Origin: Rhodospirillales bacterium
Lineage (GTDB): Bacteria > Pseudomonadota > Alphaproteobacteria > Acetobacterales > Acetobacteraceae
Assembly (NCBI GenBank): GCA_028869315.1
Contig: JAGWSV010000170.1
Location: 1-40,122, forward strand
Length of the DNA stretch: 40,122 nucleotides
Direction: 5' to 3'
A model generated the notes under the pieces. The model had not been told where the DNA came from. It searched no databases and saw only the letters and a list, made by a program, of their open reading frames with translations. Positions within the stretch are counted from its first letter, which is position 1. The number at the start of each line of letters is the position of its first letter. This document shows positions 8,222 to 17,951 of the stretch, one piece after another. The translations under genes were made by a program, and so were the position numbers.

Positions 8222-9496
8222 GTGCTGGTGCTGACACAGCGCGAGACGATCCGCTTCCTTGCCGCTGCCCAGGAACTCTGGCTGCGTCAGTTTCCCGCCC
8301 TGCACCGGCGGGCACAGTGGCACCTGGCCAGCCATCTTGCCGTGCGCGGGCGGGAAGGCGCGGCGTTGGGCGAGCTCTATGGATTGGTCAAGCAGATCTT
8401 CCTGCTCGACGACGCCACGGTGCGGGAGCGGGTGAGCGAGCTGCGCGGCCTGGGCCTGTGCGTTCTCGATCCCGAGGACGGCGCGCTCTCGGCGCGCAGC
8501 GTGGTGCTGCCGACCGCGGCGCTGCTGGAGCGGTACGATGCCTATCTGCGCGACATCGGGGCGCGGCTGCTCGCGCTCGGCACCGCGGTGGCCGGGTTGC
8601 GTTCCGGCCGGGTTGGCCCGGACGACGCGGCGTCCCGCCAGGCCCTGCTGCGCGCGATCGAATCCTGCCAGGAGACCTTGCTGGGCGCAAGCGAGCGGGT
8701 GTTCGACGATTCCGGGCTGTCGCGCGCCCGCCGGCTGGACGCCAGGCGGCATCTGATGTCCGTCTCGCATGGTGGCCTGCTGCTGATCGCGCTCGAGCGG
8801 CAGTACGGGCTCACTGAAGCTCCCGACGAGGGGGAGGGCGTGCTCGCCGATCAGATGGCGGCGTCGTTGCTCGGGCTGATCCGGCAGAACTTCCAGACCA
8901 CGCGCGACCACATCGCCTATCTCGTGCAGATCGGCCTGCTGGAGCGGCGGCCCGGCCGGGCGCTGCGCGTCGCCGTTGCCGAAGGCGCCCTGGCGCATTT
9001 CGACCGGGCGCTGGAGGAAGCCGGCGCGGATCTCGCGCGCCAGGCGACCGAGCTTGCCGTGGCCGAGTCCGTCATGGCCGCGCCTGGCGATCCGTTCGGC
9101 CTTGGGGGCGGAGCGGGAGACGCCGGGTCGGCGCCGCGGCTGCTGATCACCGGGCCGGGGGACGTGCCGTCCGAGATCCTGCTCGGTTCCGAGCCGGTCG
9201 TGATCGGACGGGCCCCTGGCGCCGGGGTGCTGCTGCCGTCCATCGAAGTGTCGCGCGCGCATTGCCGCATTGCGTTCGCCGACGGTGCGGTCAGCATCAC
9301 GGATCTCAACTCGACCAACGGCACGTTCATCGATGGCGAGCGCGTGGACGGCGCGGCGCCGTTGCCGCCCGGCGCGGTGTTGCGGGTCGGCCCATACCGG
9401 CTGACCTATGCCGATCCCGATGCGGTGGACGGGACGATGCGCGCCGACCGGAACAGCGCCACCCTGCGCCAGCGGCCGCCCGGCGCGCCGGAGTGA
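8222..9496 (+). CDS. FHA-domain protein with helical N-terminal region
   Basis: The C-terminal ~90 residues are a forkhead-associated (FHA) domain that would bind phosphothreonine: IGRAPG near residue 324, SRAHCR near 343 and NSTNGTFIDG near 363, all key residues intact. The N-terminal ~280 residues are alpha-helical, with a winged-helix-like section (LGELYGLVKQIFLLDDATVRERVSELRGLGL) resembling MarR-type readers, but I cannot assign a family. The start is uncertain: the frame is open from a GTG at 8048 overlapping the preceding gene. No ATG precedes residue 190, and a GTG at 8222 (or 8228) begins the part that looks structured, so I use 8222. No Ser/Thr kinase gene is nearby. A role as a signalling adaptor is inferred. 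Confidence 0.75.
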   Translation: MLVLTQRETIRFLAAAQELWLRQFPALHRRAQWHLASHLAVRGREGAALGELYGLVKQIFLLDDATVRERVSELRGLGLCVLDPEDGALSARSVVLPTAALLERYDAYLRDIGARLLALGTAVAGLRSGRVGPDDAASRQALLRAIESCQETLLGASERVFDDSGLSRARRLDARRHLMSVSHGGLLLIALERQYGLTEAPDEGEGVLADQMAASLLGLIRQNFQTTRDHIAYLVQIGLLERRPGRALRVAVAEGALAHFDRALEEAGADLARQATELAVAESVMAAPGDPFGLGGGAGDAGSAPRLLITGPGDVPSEILLGSEPVVIGRAPGAGVLLPSIEVSRAHCRIAFADGAVSITDLNSTNGTFIDGERVDGAAPLPPGAVLRVGPYRLTYADPDAVDGTMRADRNSATLRQRPPGAPE

Positions 9497-9966
9497 ACAA
9501 ACCAGGAAATTCGCCGAATTGGGACGATGGAGACTCTGCGATCGTGGCGGGCTGGTTTCGCCGTGTCCGCCCTCCCCAACTTCGCCGGAAACCCGCCGCC
9601 AACCTTTCCGTTTCGCCAGGCCGGCGCGCGGCGCTACTGTCTCGGCGTCCCGGGCTTTGCCGGGCGCTGGCTTCCCCAGGCCAGAGCGAGCAGTGGAGCG
9701 GCCGCCTCGCCCCTCGGGCGGCCGACTCCCTGTGGGCACCGGGCTGCGCCGAGCATGTCCAAGCGCAAGCCAAAACTCGGCGCGCGAATCTCCCCAGGTT
9801 CGCCATGGCGGTCCCGGTGCCGCCCATTGTCTGCCGTAGCCGCTTCGTTGCCGGCAGTGACACACGTCGCTCACGCAGACGTGTTCCCCTTTCGCGCGCG
9901 GCGGACCGCTCAAGATGCTGTCATAGGTGAAACTCTCGCTCAGCTGGGCCATCCTGCCCGCCTCGG

Positions 9967-10083
9967 CCCGGCCCATGCCGGCCCTTCGGCATGGCAGAGA
10001 AAATTCCCGGCCCATGTCGGCCTTTCGGCATGGGAGAGAAAATTCCCGGCCCATGTCGGCCTTTCGGCATGGGAGAGAAAATT
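9967..10083. repeat. Three tandem 39-bp hairpin-forming units
   Basis: Units at 9967-10005, 10006-10044 and 10045-10083 follow each other with an exact 39-bp period. Units 2 and 3 are identical; unit 1 differs at three positions. Each unit contains CCCATG...CATGGG arms around a CGG-rich inner stem, so each can fold into a stem-loop, followed by the constant tail AGAGAAAATT. 39 bp equals 13 codons, but I see no convincing gene across it. The array sits about 65 bp before the hybrid kinase start. It could act in RNA as leader structure, or be a spreading repeat. Confidence 0.85.
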
Positions 10084-10084
10084 C

Positions 10085-10095
10085 ATTGTAACAAT
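10085..10095. promoter_or_regulatory. 11-bp palindrome, candidate operator
   Basis: ATTGTAACAAT is a perfect inverted repeat around a central A, directly after the third 39-bp unit and 53 bp before the kinase start codon, in a small AT-rich pocket. Position and symmetry fit a regulator site or promoter element, but no regulator can be named. Confidence 0.3.
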
Positions 10096-10147
10096 CGCAG
10101 GTGTAGGCCTTGCCGCGACCGACTCCCGACTTGAAGCGAGAGACTGC

Positions 10148-13100
10148 ATGCTTCCATCCCATCGCCGCCGCGCGGGTCGCGTCTTGCGAACCGGTCTGAG
10201 AGCGGCCGGCATCGTCGGCGTGACGGCCGTCGTCGCGCTGCTGGGGCTGCGGAACCTCACGGGCGTCGGGCAGAGCGTGGACCGCCTCGCCCAGGCCCGC
10301 CTCGGCGCGGCGGCGACCGCGGCCGTCCGCACGCTGGACGACGATTTCACGCGTTTCGCGAGCTTCGCCCAAGGCGTCGGCCCCACCGACCTGCGCGGCG
10401 ACCGGCTGGCGCTCACCGCCCGTCTGCTGCGCATCCAGATCGCATTGCCCGGAACCAACGAGGTCTTCGCCGCGACCGCCGCCGGCCGCCTCATCGCAGC
10501 CTCCGACCCGCTGCCGAGCAAGGTGCCCGATCTTGCCGGGCAGGACTGGTTCCTGGCCGCGCTGCGGCCGGCCGTGCCCGGCATGTCGGTCCAGCCGTCT
10601 CCCGCCGGCTGGTTGTCGGCCGCACCGAGCGTGATGCTGACCGAGCAGGTGCGCGATGCGGCGGGGACCGTGGTCGGGCTGATCGGCGCCACCCTGCCGA
10701 CGCAGGAACTGCGCCGGCTGCTGGATCGCGCGCCGCTGCCGCCTGGGGCCGATCTGCGCCTGCTCGGTCCCGGACATGTGGTGCTGGCCGCGGTGACCGC
10801 CGCGCCACCGGCGAGTGAAACGGGCGCGGGCGCGGCCCATCCGGCCCAGATGATCGCGCGGGTCGCGTTGCGCGGCATGCCGGACGAGCTCACCGTCGCC
10901 GCGCCGTCGCAGTTCGCGCCCGTCAGGGCCGTCGCCAGCATGCCGCAATCGGCCGCGTGGGCCACCGGCTGGCCGGCCCTGCGCGGCGACGTGGCGGGGT
11001 TCGCCTTCGAACTGCTGGGCCTCTGGGGCGTGCTGGGGCTGCTCGTGGTCTCGCGCGGATGGCTCGGGCGACCGGCCGGCGGGAAGGTCGCGGGAAGCCG
11101 GACCACGGAAGCGGCTGCGCCCCCGCCACCGGGCGATCCGGATGCGATCGTGGGCTCGGCCGCCCCGGCGGCGGAACCTGCGCGGCCGGCCGGGGATACC
11201 TTGGCACCGAACGCGGCCATGGCGGAGGGCACCGCCCTGGCCGCGTCGGAGCAGCGGAGGGCGGAGGCCGAAGCCGACCTGGACGTGGCCCGGCAGCTGA
11301 TCGAGACGGAACGTCGGGAGCACCGCCTGGCCCTGGCGACGCTCGGACACGACATGCGCACGCCGATGCAAAGCGTGCTCGGGATTTGCGATTTGCTGCT
11401 CGATGGCGCGCTGGAGGATGACCAGCGCCACTGGGTGGAACAGCTGCGGACCAGCGGCGCCTCGCTCCTGGCGCTGCTGAACGGCCTGCTGGCGATCGCC
11501 GGCGGCGACGACCGCCAGGCGGAGGCCACCGATCTCGCGGGCTTGCTGGAAAGCAGCGTCGCCCTGTTCGCGGTCGAGGCCGGGCGGAAGCGCCTGGCCC
11601 TCGTCACCGCGATCGATCCCGCGGTGCGGGGCATCTGGCGGGTGGATGGTCCGCGGGTGCGCCAGATCGTCGTCAACCTGCTGGCCAACGCCGTCAGCCG
11701 TACGCCCGCCGGCCGGGTCGAACTGCGCGCGGTGCCCGAATCCGGCCTGCAGGACGGCAGCACGATGATGCGGATCACGGTGGCCGATACCGGGCCGGGC
11801 GTCCCCGTGGAGGACCAGGAGCGCGTCTTCCTCCCGTTCCAGCGCGGCGACGCGGCGGTGCCCGAGGGCCTCGGCCTCGGGCTGGCGCTGTGCCGGGAGA
11901 ATGCGCGTGCCATCGGCGGGACCTTGACCCTGGACAGCCGGCCCGGAGAAGGGGCCCGCTTCACCTTGCTCTGTCCAGCCGAGCAGGAGGCGCCGGGAAG
12001 TGGCCGGGCGGCGTTCGCCGGCCGGGTGGCGGTGCTTGTCGGCCTCGCGGAGATGCCGCGCGAGGCGCTGCGCGTGCGGCTCGAACAGCTCGGCTTCAGC
12101 GTCGAGACCGCGGCGGACGGGTATCTTGGCCTCGCCCTGGCGGAGCGGACCGTCGCCCAGGCCGGGGTGCTCGACCTGCTGATCGTCGACCTCGCCGTCA
12201 CCGCGATGGCCGCGGAGGCGTTCTGCATGCGCCTGCGCAGTGCCTCGTTCGGCAATTCCCTGGCGCTGATCGGCCTGACGGACGAAACCGCGGGCCCGGC
12301 CTCGTCCGGGCTGGACGCCAGCCTGCCGCGCACGGCATCCACCGCCGACATCGTCGCTGCCGTCACCGCGCTGATGGCCGAACAGCCGGCAATGAACGCC
12401 CTGCTGCCGCCGGGCGCCGGCGTCGGCGGCGGGCGCGTGCTGGTGGTCGAGGATGACGAGACGAACCGGGCCTTGCTCGGCGCCGCGCTGGCGCGCAGCG
12501 GCTTCACCGCCTTCCCGGCGGCGAGCGGCGAGGAGGCCGTGCGCATGGCCGAGCATGACGGGCTCGACGCCGTGCTGCTCGACCTGGTGCTGCCCGGCAT
12601 GTCCGGGCTGGAGACGGCGAGCCGCATCCGCGCCCTGCCGGGCCGGTCGGCCTCGATCCCGATCATCGTGCTGACCGCCCGCGCCGATGCCACGGTGGAG
12701 GCGGAGTGCCGAGCCGCCGGGGTGACGGCGATGGTGGCCAAGCCGGCCGATCTCGACCGGCTGGCACAGCGGATGCGAGCCTGGATTGCGGCCGCCCCCC
12801 GCCCCGCCGCCTCGGGTCCGGGCGCCGATCATGGCGAACCCGCTTCGGCTGTTGCGCAGGTCTCCGGGCCGTTCCTGGAAGCGATGGTGAGCGAGATCGG
12901 GCTGGAGCGGACCCGCGCCTGCGTGCAGGAATTCCTCGACGAAGCCGAAACCAAGGCCGTGCGCCTGGCGGAACTGCTCCCCGGCTGGGAGTCGGGGGCC
13001 ATGTTGCGGCTGTGCGACGACCTGAAAGGGCTGGCCGACCTGTTCGGCGCCGTCGGCTTCAGCGAAGTGGTGGAGGAACTGGCCTCCGCGGTCGAGCGGG

Positions 13101-13231
13101 GCGCCCGCGAACCGGCCGGCGAAGCGATGGCGCGGCTGGAAGGCGGCCTGCCCGCGCTGCCGGAGGCGATCTGGGCCTGCCTGTCCGGCATCGAACGCCA
13201 ACGCGCCGCCCGCGGCCGACGGGCCGCGTAG
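10148..13231 (+). CDS. Hybrid sensor histidine kinase (sensor-HisKA-HATPase-REC-REC-HPt)
   Basis: A 1027-aa inner-membrane signalling protein. TM1 lies near residues 18-38 and TM2 near 280-305, enclosing a ~240-aa periplasmic sensor region (Cache-like in length; the assignment is not certain). HisKA: LGHDMRTPMQ with phospho-acceptor His401. HATPase: N-box NLLANAV (N510, N514), DTGPGV and GLGLGLAL. First receiver: Asp681 is present, but the acidic pair is replaced (VLVGLAE) and the conserved Lys is Arg, so it is probably a pseudo-receiver. Second receiver: VVEDDE (768-771), Asp812, VLTARAD and Lys865, all canonical. The C-terminal region resembles HPt, but the A-H-x-L-K-G motif reads C-D-D-L-K-G, with Asp957 where His should be. 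The ATG at 10148 is chosen because earlier codons run through the repeat array. No partner response regulator is adjacent. A hairpin terminator follows. Confidence 0.92.
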   Translation: MLPSHRRRAGRVLRTGLRAAGIVGVTAVVALLGLRNLTGVGQSVDRLAQARLGAAATAAVRTLDDDFTRFASFAQGVGPTDLRGDRLALTARLLRIQIALPGTNEVFAATAAGRLIAASDPLPSKVPDLAGQDWFLAALRPAVPGMSVQPSPAGWLSAAPSVMLTEQVRDAAGTVVGLIGATLPTQELRRLLDRAPLPPGADLRLLGPGHVVLAAVTAAPPASETGAGAAHPAQMIARVALRGMPDELTVAAPSQFAPVRAVASMPQSAAWATGWPALRGDVAGFAFELLGLWGVLGLLVVSRGWLGRPAGGKVAGSRTTEAAAPPPPGDPDAIVGSAAPAAEPARPAGDTLAPNAAMAEGTALAASEQRRAEAEADLDVARQLIETERREHRLALATLGHDMRTPMQSVLGICDLLLDGALEDDQRHWVEQLRTSGASLLALLNGLLAIAGGDDRQAEATDLAGLLESSVALFAVEAGRKRLALVTAIDPAVRGIWRVDGPRVRQIVVNLLANAVSRTPAGRVELRAVPESGLQDGSTMMRITVADTGPGVPVEDQERVFLPFQRGDAAVPEGLGLGLALCRENARAIGGTLTLDSRPGEGARFTLLCPAEQEAPGSGRAAFAGRVAVLVGLAEMPREALRVRLEQLGFSVETAADGYLGLALAERTVAQAGVLDLLIVDLAVTAMAAEAFCMRLRSASFGNSLALIGLTDETAGPASSGLDASLPRTASTADIVAAVTALMAEQPAMNALLPPGAGVGGGRVLVVEDDETNRALLGAALARSGFTAFPAASGEEAVRMAEHDGLDAVLLDLVLPGMSGLETASRIRALPGRSASIPIIVLTARADATVEAECRAAGVTAMVAKPADLDRLAQRMRAWIAAAPRPAASGPGADHGEPASAVAQVSGPFLEAMVSEIGLERTRACVQEFLDEAETKAVRLAELLPGWESGAMLRLCDDLKGLADLFGAVGFSEVVEELASAVERGAREPAGEAMARLEGGLPALPEAIWACLSGIERQRAARGRRAA

Positions 13232-13277
13232 GCTTGGGAACTGTAGCCGGCGGGCCGCGTCGGCCCGGGAACGGGGG

Positions 13278-13306
13278 CCGGCGGGGCCGGAGCCCCGCCG
13301 GATTTT
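13278..13306 (+). terminator. Rho-independent terminator
   Basis: A perfect 10-bp GC stem (13278-13287 with 13292-13301), a 4-nt loop CGGA, then ATTTT. It lies 47 bp after the hybrid kinase stop and ends transcription of that gene; the stop of the convergent serA lies 23 bp further on. Confidence 0.8.
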
Positions 13307-13328
13307 CAGGTAGCCAGTGTTGGCGCGC

Positions 13329-14915
13329 TCAGAACTCGAGCGCCGTTGCCTGCACGACCAGCTCCAGCTTCCGCACCCGGCCCAGCACGTCCTCGGGCAC
13401 CGGGCCGTCGACCGACACGAGGCAGATCGCGTCGCCGCCCGGCTCGGCGCGGCCAAGATGGAAGGTGGCGATGTTGATGCCCTCGTTGGCCAGGGTGGCG
13501 CCGAAGCGGCCGATGAAGCCCGGCTTGTCCTGGTTGGTGACATAGAGCATGTGCGGCGCGAACTCCGCCTCGATCGGGATGCCCTTGATCTCCACCAGCC
13601 GCGGCCGGGTGCCGGCGATCAGGGTGCCGGAGACGGAACGGGTGAGCTTGTCGGCTGCCACCGTGATCCGCACCAGGGTCTGGTACTCGCTCGGCCGATC
13701 ATGTGCGGTCTCGGCGACCTCGATCCCGCGCTCGCGCGCCACCACCGGGGCGTTCACCATGTTCACGCCTTCCATCATCGGCGCCAGCAGCCCGGCGAGC
13801 GCCGCCGCGGTCAGCGGCCGGTGGTTCAGCCCCGCGGCCTGGCCCTCGTATTCGACGACGATCCGCCGCACCACGCCTTCGCGCGAATGGGTGAGCTGGC
13901 CGGCGAAGGAGCCGAGCAGGCGGCAGAGATCCATGTAGGGCTTGAGCCGCGGCGCATCCTCGGCCGAGACCGAAGGCATGTTGATCGCGTTGGTCACCGC
14001 GCCGCTAAGCAGGAAGTCGCTCATCTGCTCGGCCACCTGGAGCGCCACGTTCTCCTGCGCTTCCGCCGTGGCGGCGCCGAGATGCGGGGTGCAGACCACG
14101 TTCTCCAGCGTGAAGAGCGGGCTGTCCTTCGCCGGTTCCGTCTCGAACACGTCGAGAGCGGCGCCGGCGACGTGACCGGTGGCAAGGGCTTCGGCCAGCG
14201 CGGCCTCGTCCACCAGGCCGCCGCGGGCGCAGTTGATGATCCGCACGCCCTTGCGCGTCTTCGCCAGCGCCTCCCGCGACAGGATGTTGCGGGTCGCGTC
14301 GGTCAGCGGCGTGTGCAGGGTGATGATGTCGGCGCGCGCGAGCAGCGCGTCGAGCTCCACCTTCTCCACCCCCAGTTCCAGCGCGCGCTTCTCGCCCAGG
14401 AACGGGTCGTAGGCGATCACCTTCATCTTCAGCCCGATGGCGCGGTCGGCGACGATCGAGCCGATATTGCCGCAGCCGATCAGGCCGAGGATCTTGCCGG
14501 TCAGCTCCACGCCCATGAACCGGTTCTTTTCCCACTTGCCGGCCTTGGTGGAGGCGGAGGCTTCCGGGATCTGCCGGGCGAGCGCGAACATCATGGCGAT
14601 CGCGTGCTCGGCGGTGGTGATGGTGTTGCCGAACGGCGTGTTCATGACGACGACGCCGTGGGCGGTGGCGGATTTGATGTCGACGTTGTCGACGCCGATG
14701 CCGGCGCGGCCGACCACCTTCAGGCGGGTCGCGGCATCCAGGAGTTCGCGCGTGACCTTCGTGGCCGAGCGGATGGCGAGGCCGTCATAGTCGCCGATGA
14801 TCGCGCGGAGATCGGGCGCCGAGAGGCCGGGCTTCAGATCGACCTCGACGCCGCGGGACCGGAAGATCTCCACCGCGGCGGGGGAGAGTTTGTCGCTGAT
14901 CAGGACTTTGGGCAT
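13329..14915 (-). CDS. serA: D-3-phosphoglycerate dehydrogenase
   Basis: First enzyme of serine synthesis: oxidises 3-phosphoglycerate to 3-phosphohydroxypyruvate with NAD. The 528-aa length marks the long form: substrate domain (GRAGIGVDNVD near residue 75), NAD-binding Rossmann domain (GLIGCGNIGS near 145-155), catalytic Arg region NCARGGLVDE, PHLGAATAEAQ with the catalytic His, then an intervening ASB domain and a C-terminal ACT domain (LYVTNQDKPGFIGRFG) that usually allows serine feedback control. It follows serC on the same strand with a 132-bp gap, so the two are probably co-transcribed. The gap contains GC-rich inverted repeats but no clear terminator. Confidence 0.97.
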   Translation of the reverse strand: MPKVLISDKLSPAAVEIFRSRGVEVDLKPGLSAPDLRAIIGDYDGLAIRSATKVTRELLDAATRLKVVGRAGIGVDNVDIKSATAHGVVVMNTPFGNTITTAEHAIAMMFALARQIPEASASTKAGKWEKNRFMGVELTGKILGLIGCGNIGSIVADRAIGLKMKVIAYDPFLGEKRALELGVEKVELDALLARADIITLHTPLTDATRNILSREALAKTRKGVRIINCARGGLVDEAALAEALATGHVAGAALDVFETEPAKDSPLFTLENVVCTPHLGAATAEAQENVALQVAEQMSDFLLSGAVTNAINMPSVSAEDAPRLKPYMDLCRLLGSFAGQLTHSREGVVRRIVVEYEGQAAGLNHRPLTAAALAGLLAPMMEGVNMVNAPVVARERGIEVAETAHDRPSEYQTLVRITVAADKLTRSVSGTLIAGTRPRLVEIKGIPIEAEFAPHMLYVTNQDKPGFIGRFGATLANEGINIATFHLGRAEPGGDAICLVSVDGPVPEDVLGRVRKLELVVQATALEF

Positions 14916-15047
14916 GGGATGGGTTTCTTCTGGTGCCAGGATGGATCTGGGAACGAGCCTTCCCCGGCCTTCCCGCGCGCGGGGCGGCGGTTTCGGTCCC
15001 CCCGTTTGCGGGAGGGGCCGTGGGAGAGGCTCGCGGTCGGGCTACGC

Positions 15048-16235
<1,188 letters not shown>

Positions 16236-16320
16236 GTAGCTCTCCCTTTCAGAAGAGAAGCGCCCCGGTGGGGGGGCGTGACCCGCGGCGGGCGTAGGCG
16301 ATCGGCCGGGGCGCTGTCAA
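16236..16320 (-). promoter_or_regulatory. serC promoter and candidate serC leader RNA
   Basis: On the minus strand TTGACA (16320-16315) lies 17 bp before a weak -10 CTACGC (16297-16292), giving a likely start near 16285 and a ~50-nt leader. The leader holds a hairpin with stem CGCCCC/GGGGCG (16278-16261, 6-nt loop), a pyrimidine run CTTCTCTTCT, and a second weaker stem (CTCTT with GGGAG) that would cover the ribosome binding site AGGGAGAG. Position and order resemble the alphaproteobacterial serC motif known from Rfam. I match it from memory, not by a covariance search. Confidence 0.6.
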
Positions 16321-16490
16321 TGGCGTTTTCGACCCGCCGGGGGCGCCGTGCGGTGGGCAACCGGCCCGCGGCCATGGACCCTGGCGTCACGTCACGCCCG
16401 CCCCCGCCGCCGCCCGGGCCTTGGTGCCCTTGCGTGGGCGCCGTCTCTGCCTGACCCTGCGGCGATGCCGCACAGCAAGGGACGCCGCCG

Positions 16491-17918
16491 ATGACGAACG
16501 CCGCCGCTGCTTCCGCCACCCGGGCCGGTGCGGTCGCGCGGGCGCTGCAGGATTTCGACTCCGGCGCCTTCCGCGACCAGCTGGCGGCGCTGGTCGCCAT
16601 TCCCTCCACCTCCCAGGAGCCGTCCGGCGCGCCCGAACTGAGCCGCTACCTGACCGGGGCGATTGGTCCTTGGTTGCAACGAATGGGCTTCGCCATGGAG
16701 ATCCACGCCAATCCCGCGCCCGGTTTCGGTCCGATCCTGACCGCGTTCCGGCTGGAAGACCCGGCGCTGCCCACGGTGCTGAGCTATGGCCACGGCGACA
16801 CCGTGCGCGGCCTGGCCGAGCAATGGCACGCAGGCCGCGATCCCTGGCGCCTGTCCGAGGAAGGCGACCCGCGCACCGGCCGCTGGTACGGCCGCGGCAC
16901 CGCCGACAACAAGGGCCAGCACGCGTTGAACCTTGCCGCATTGGATGCCGTGCTGGCGGAGCGCGGCGGCCGGCTCGGTTTCAATCTCAAACTGTTGCTG
17001 GAGACCAGCGAGGAACGCGGCTCGCAAGGGCTGCGCGCGTTCGTCGCCGGCGCGCGGGAGGCGCTGGCGGCCGACGTGCTGATCGGCAGCGACGGCCCGA
17101 GGGTGGCGCCCGGCATGCCGACCGTGGCCACCGGCACCCGCGGCACGTTCCATTTCGATCTCGTGCTGTCGCTGCGTCCGGGCGGGGTGCATTCCGGCCA
17201 TTGGGGCGGCCTGGCGCCCGATCCGGCGGGGATTCTCGCGCACGCGCTGGCCGCGATCATGGATCGCAACGGCCGCATCCTGGTGCGCGACTGGCTGCCG
17301 GCGAACGGCGTGCCGGCGGCGGTGCGCGCGGTGCTGGCCGGCTGCCCCGTGGATGGCGGCGGCGAGGGGGCCGCGATCGATCCGGACTGGGGTGAGCCGG
17401 GACTGAGCGCGGCGGAGAAGATCTATGGCTGGAACAGCTTCATCGTGCTGGCGATGACCTCCGGCCGACCGGAGAACCCGGTGAACGCGCTGGCGCCCGA
17501 TGCCCGCGCGCATTGCCAGATCCGCTACACGGTCGACACGGACCCGGAGGGCTTCGCCCCGGCGCTGCGTCGGCATCTGGATGCGGCGGGCTTCCCCGAG
17601 GTGCGGATCGAGAACGCCGGCGTGCGCATGAAAGCGAGCCGCACCGACCCTGCCGATCCCTGGGTGGGCTTCGCCACCGCCAGCCTGGAACGGACTTTGG
17701 GCAAGCGGGTGCAGGTGATTCCCAATTCCTCCGGCGGGCTGCCGGGGGACGTGTTCGTCGACGAACTGGGGCTGAAACTGGTGTGGATCCCGCACAGCTA
17801 CGCGGGTTGCGGCCAGCACGGGCCGGACGAGCATCTGCTGATCGCCACCGCGCGGGAGGCGATCGCCGGAATGGCGGGGCTGTGGTGGGATCTGGGGGAG
17901 GGCGGCACGCCGCGATAG
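16491..17918 (+). CDS. M20-family metallopeptidase
   Basis: A 475-aa di-zinc hydrolase of the ArgE/DapE/carboxypeptidase type, cytosolic, likely cleaving a dipeptide or N-acyl amino acid. Seen: GHGDTV (metal His101 and catalytic Asp103), GRGTADNKGQ (bridging Asp139), ETSEERGS (catalytic and metal Glu at 174-175), and GPDEHL near the C terminus with the last metal His. A dimerisation domain (GTFHFDLVLSLRPGGVHSGHWGG onward) is inserted in the usual place. AAGGGA precedes the ATG by 9 nt. It diverges from serC. The exact substrate cannot be read from the sequence. Confidence 0.92.
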   Translation: MTNAAAASATRAGAVARALQDFDSGAFRDQLAALVAIPSTSQEPSGAPELSRYLTGAIGPWLQRMGFAMEIHANPAPGFGPILTAFRLEDPALPTVLSYGHGDTVRGLAEQWHAGRDPWRLSEEGDPRTGRWYGRGTADNKGQHALNLAALDAVLAERGGRLGFNLKLLLETSEERGSQGLRAFVAGAREALAADVLIGSDGPRVAPGMPTVATGTRGTFHFDLVLSLRPGGVHSGHWGGLAPDPAGILAHALAAIMDRNGRILVRDWLPANGVPAAVRAVLAGCPVDGGGEGAAIDPDWGEPGLSAAEKIYGWNSFIVLAMTSGRPENPVNALAPDARAHCQIRYTVDTDPEGFAPALRRHLDAAGFPEVRIENAGVRMKASRTDPADPWVGFATASLERTLGKRVQVIPNSSGGLPGDVFVDELGLKLVWIPHSYAGCGQHGPDEHLLIATAREAIAGMAGLWWDLGEGGTPR

Positions 17919-17951
17919 GCTCCCGGTCCCCCGGTCAGGCCTCGCCCCGGG

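Larger units (their letters stand above)
9497..10147. other. Long non-coding region before hybrid kinase
   Basis: About 650 bp between the FHA gene and the kinase. Both strands have long open frames here, but the amino-acid sequences are compositionally biased and unlike any family, so I read them as artefacts. The left part contains small inverted repeats (for example CCCGG-N6-CCGGG around 9650). The right part holds the 39-bp tandem hairpin units and an ATTGTAACAAT palindrome, listed separately. The region may be a long 5' leader or a repeat insertion. Confidence 0.5.

Noticed and set aside
9967-10083. CRISPR array from the 39-bp units
   Set aside because: Units are directly adjacent with no spacers, and no cas genes are present.
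8156-13543. Very long minus-strand open frame opposite the FHA and kinase genes
   Set aside because: High GC makes antisense frames free of stops. Its protein is low-complexity and His/Arg/Gly-biased, whereas the plus-strand genes show clear domains. The same applies to the plus-strand frames at 13317-16454 and 22962-26165.
14916-15047. Terminator between serC and serA
   Set aside because: GC-rich inverted repeats are present, but no T-run follows on the transcribed strand; the genes are probably co-transcribed.
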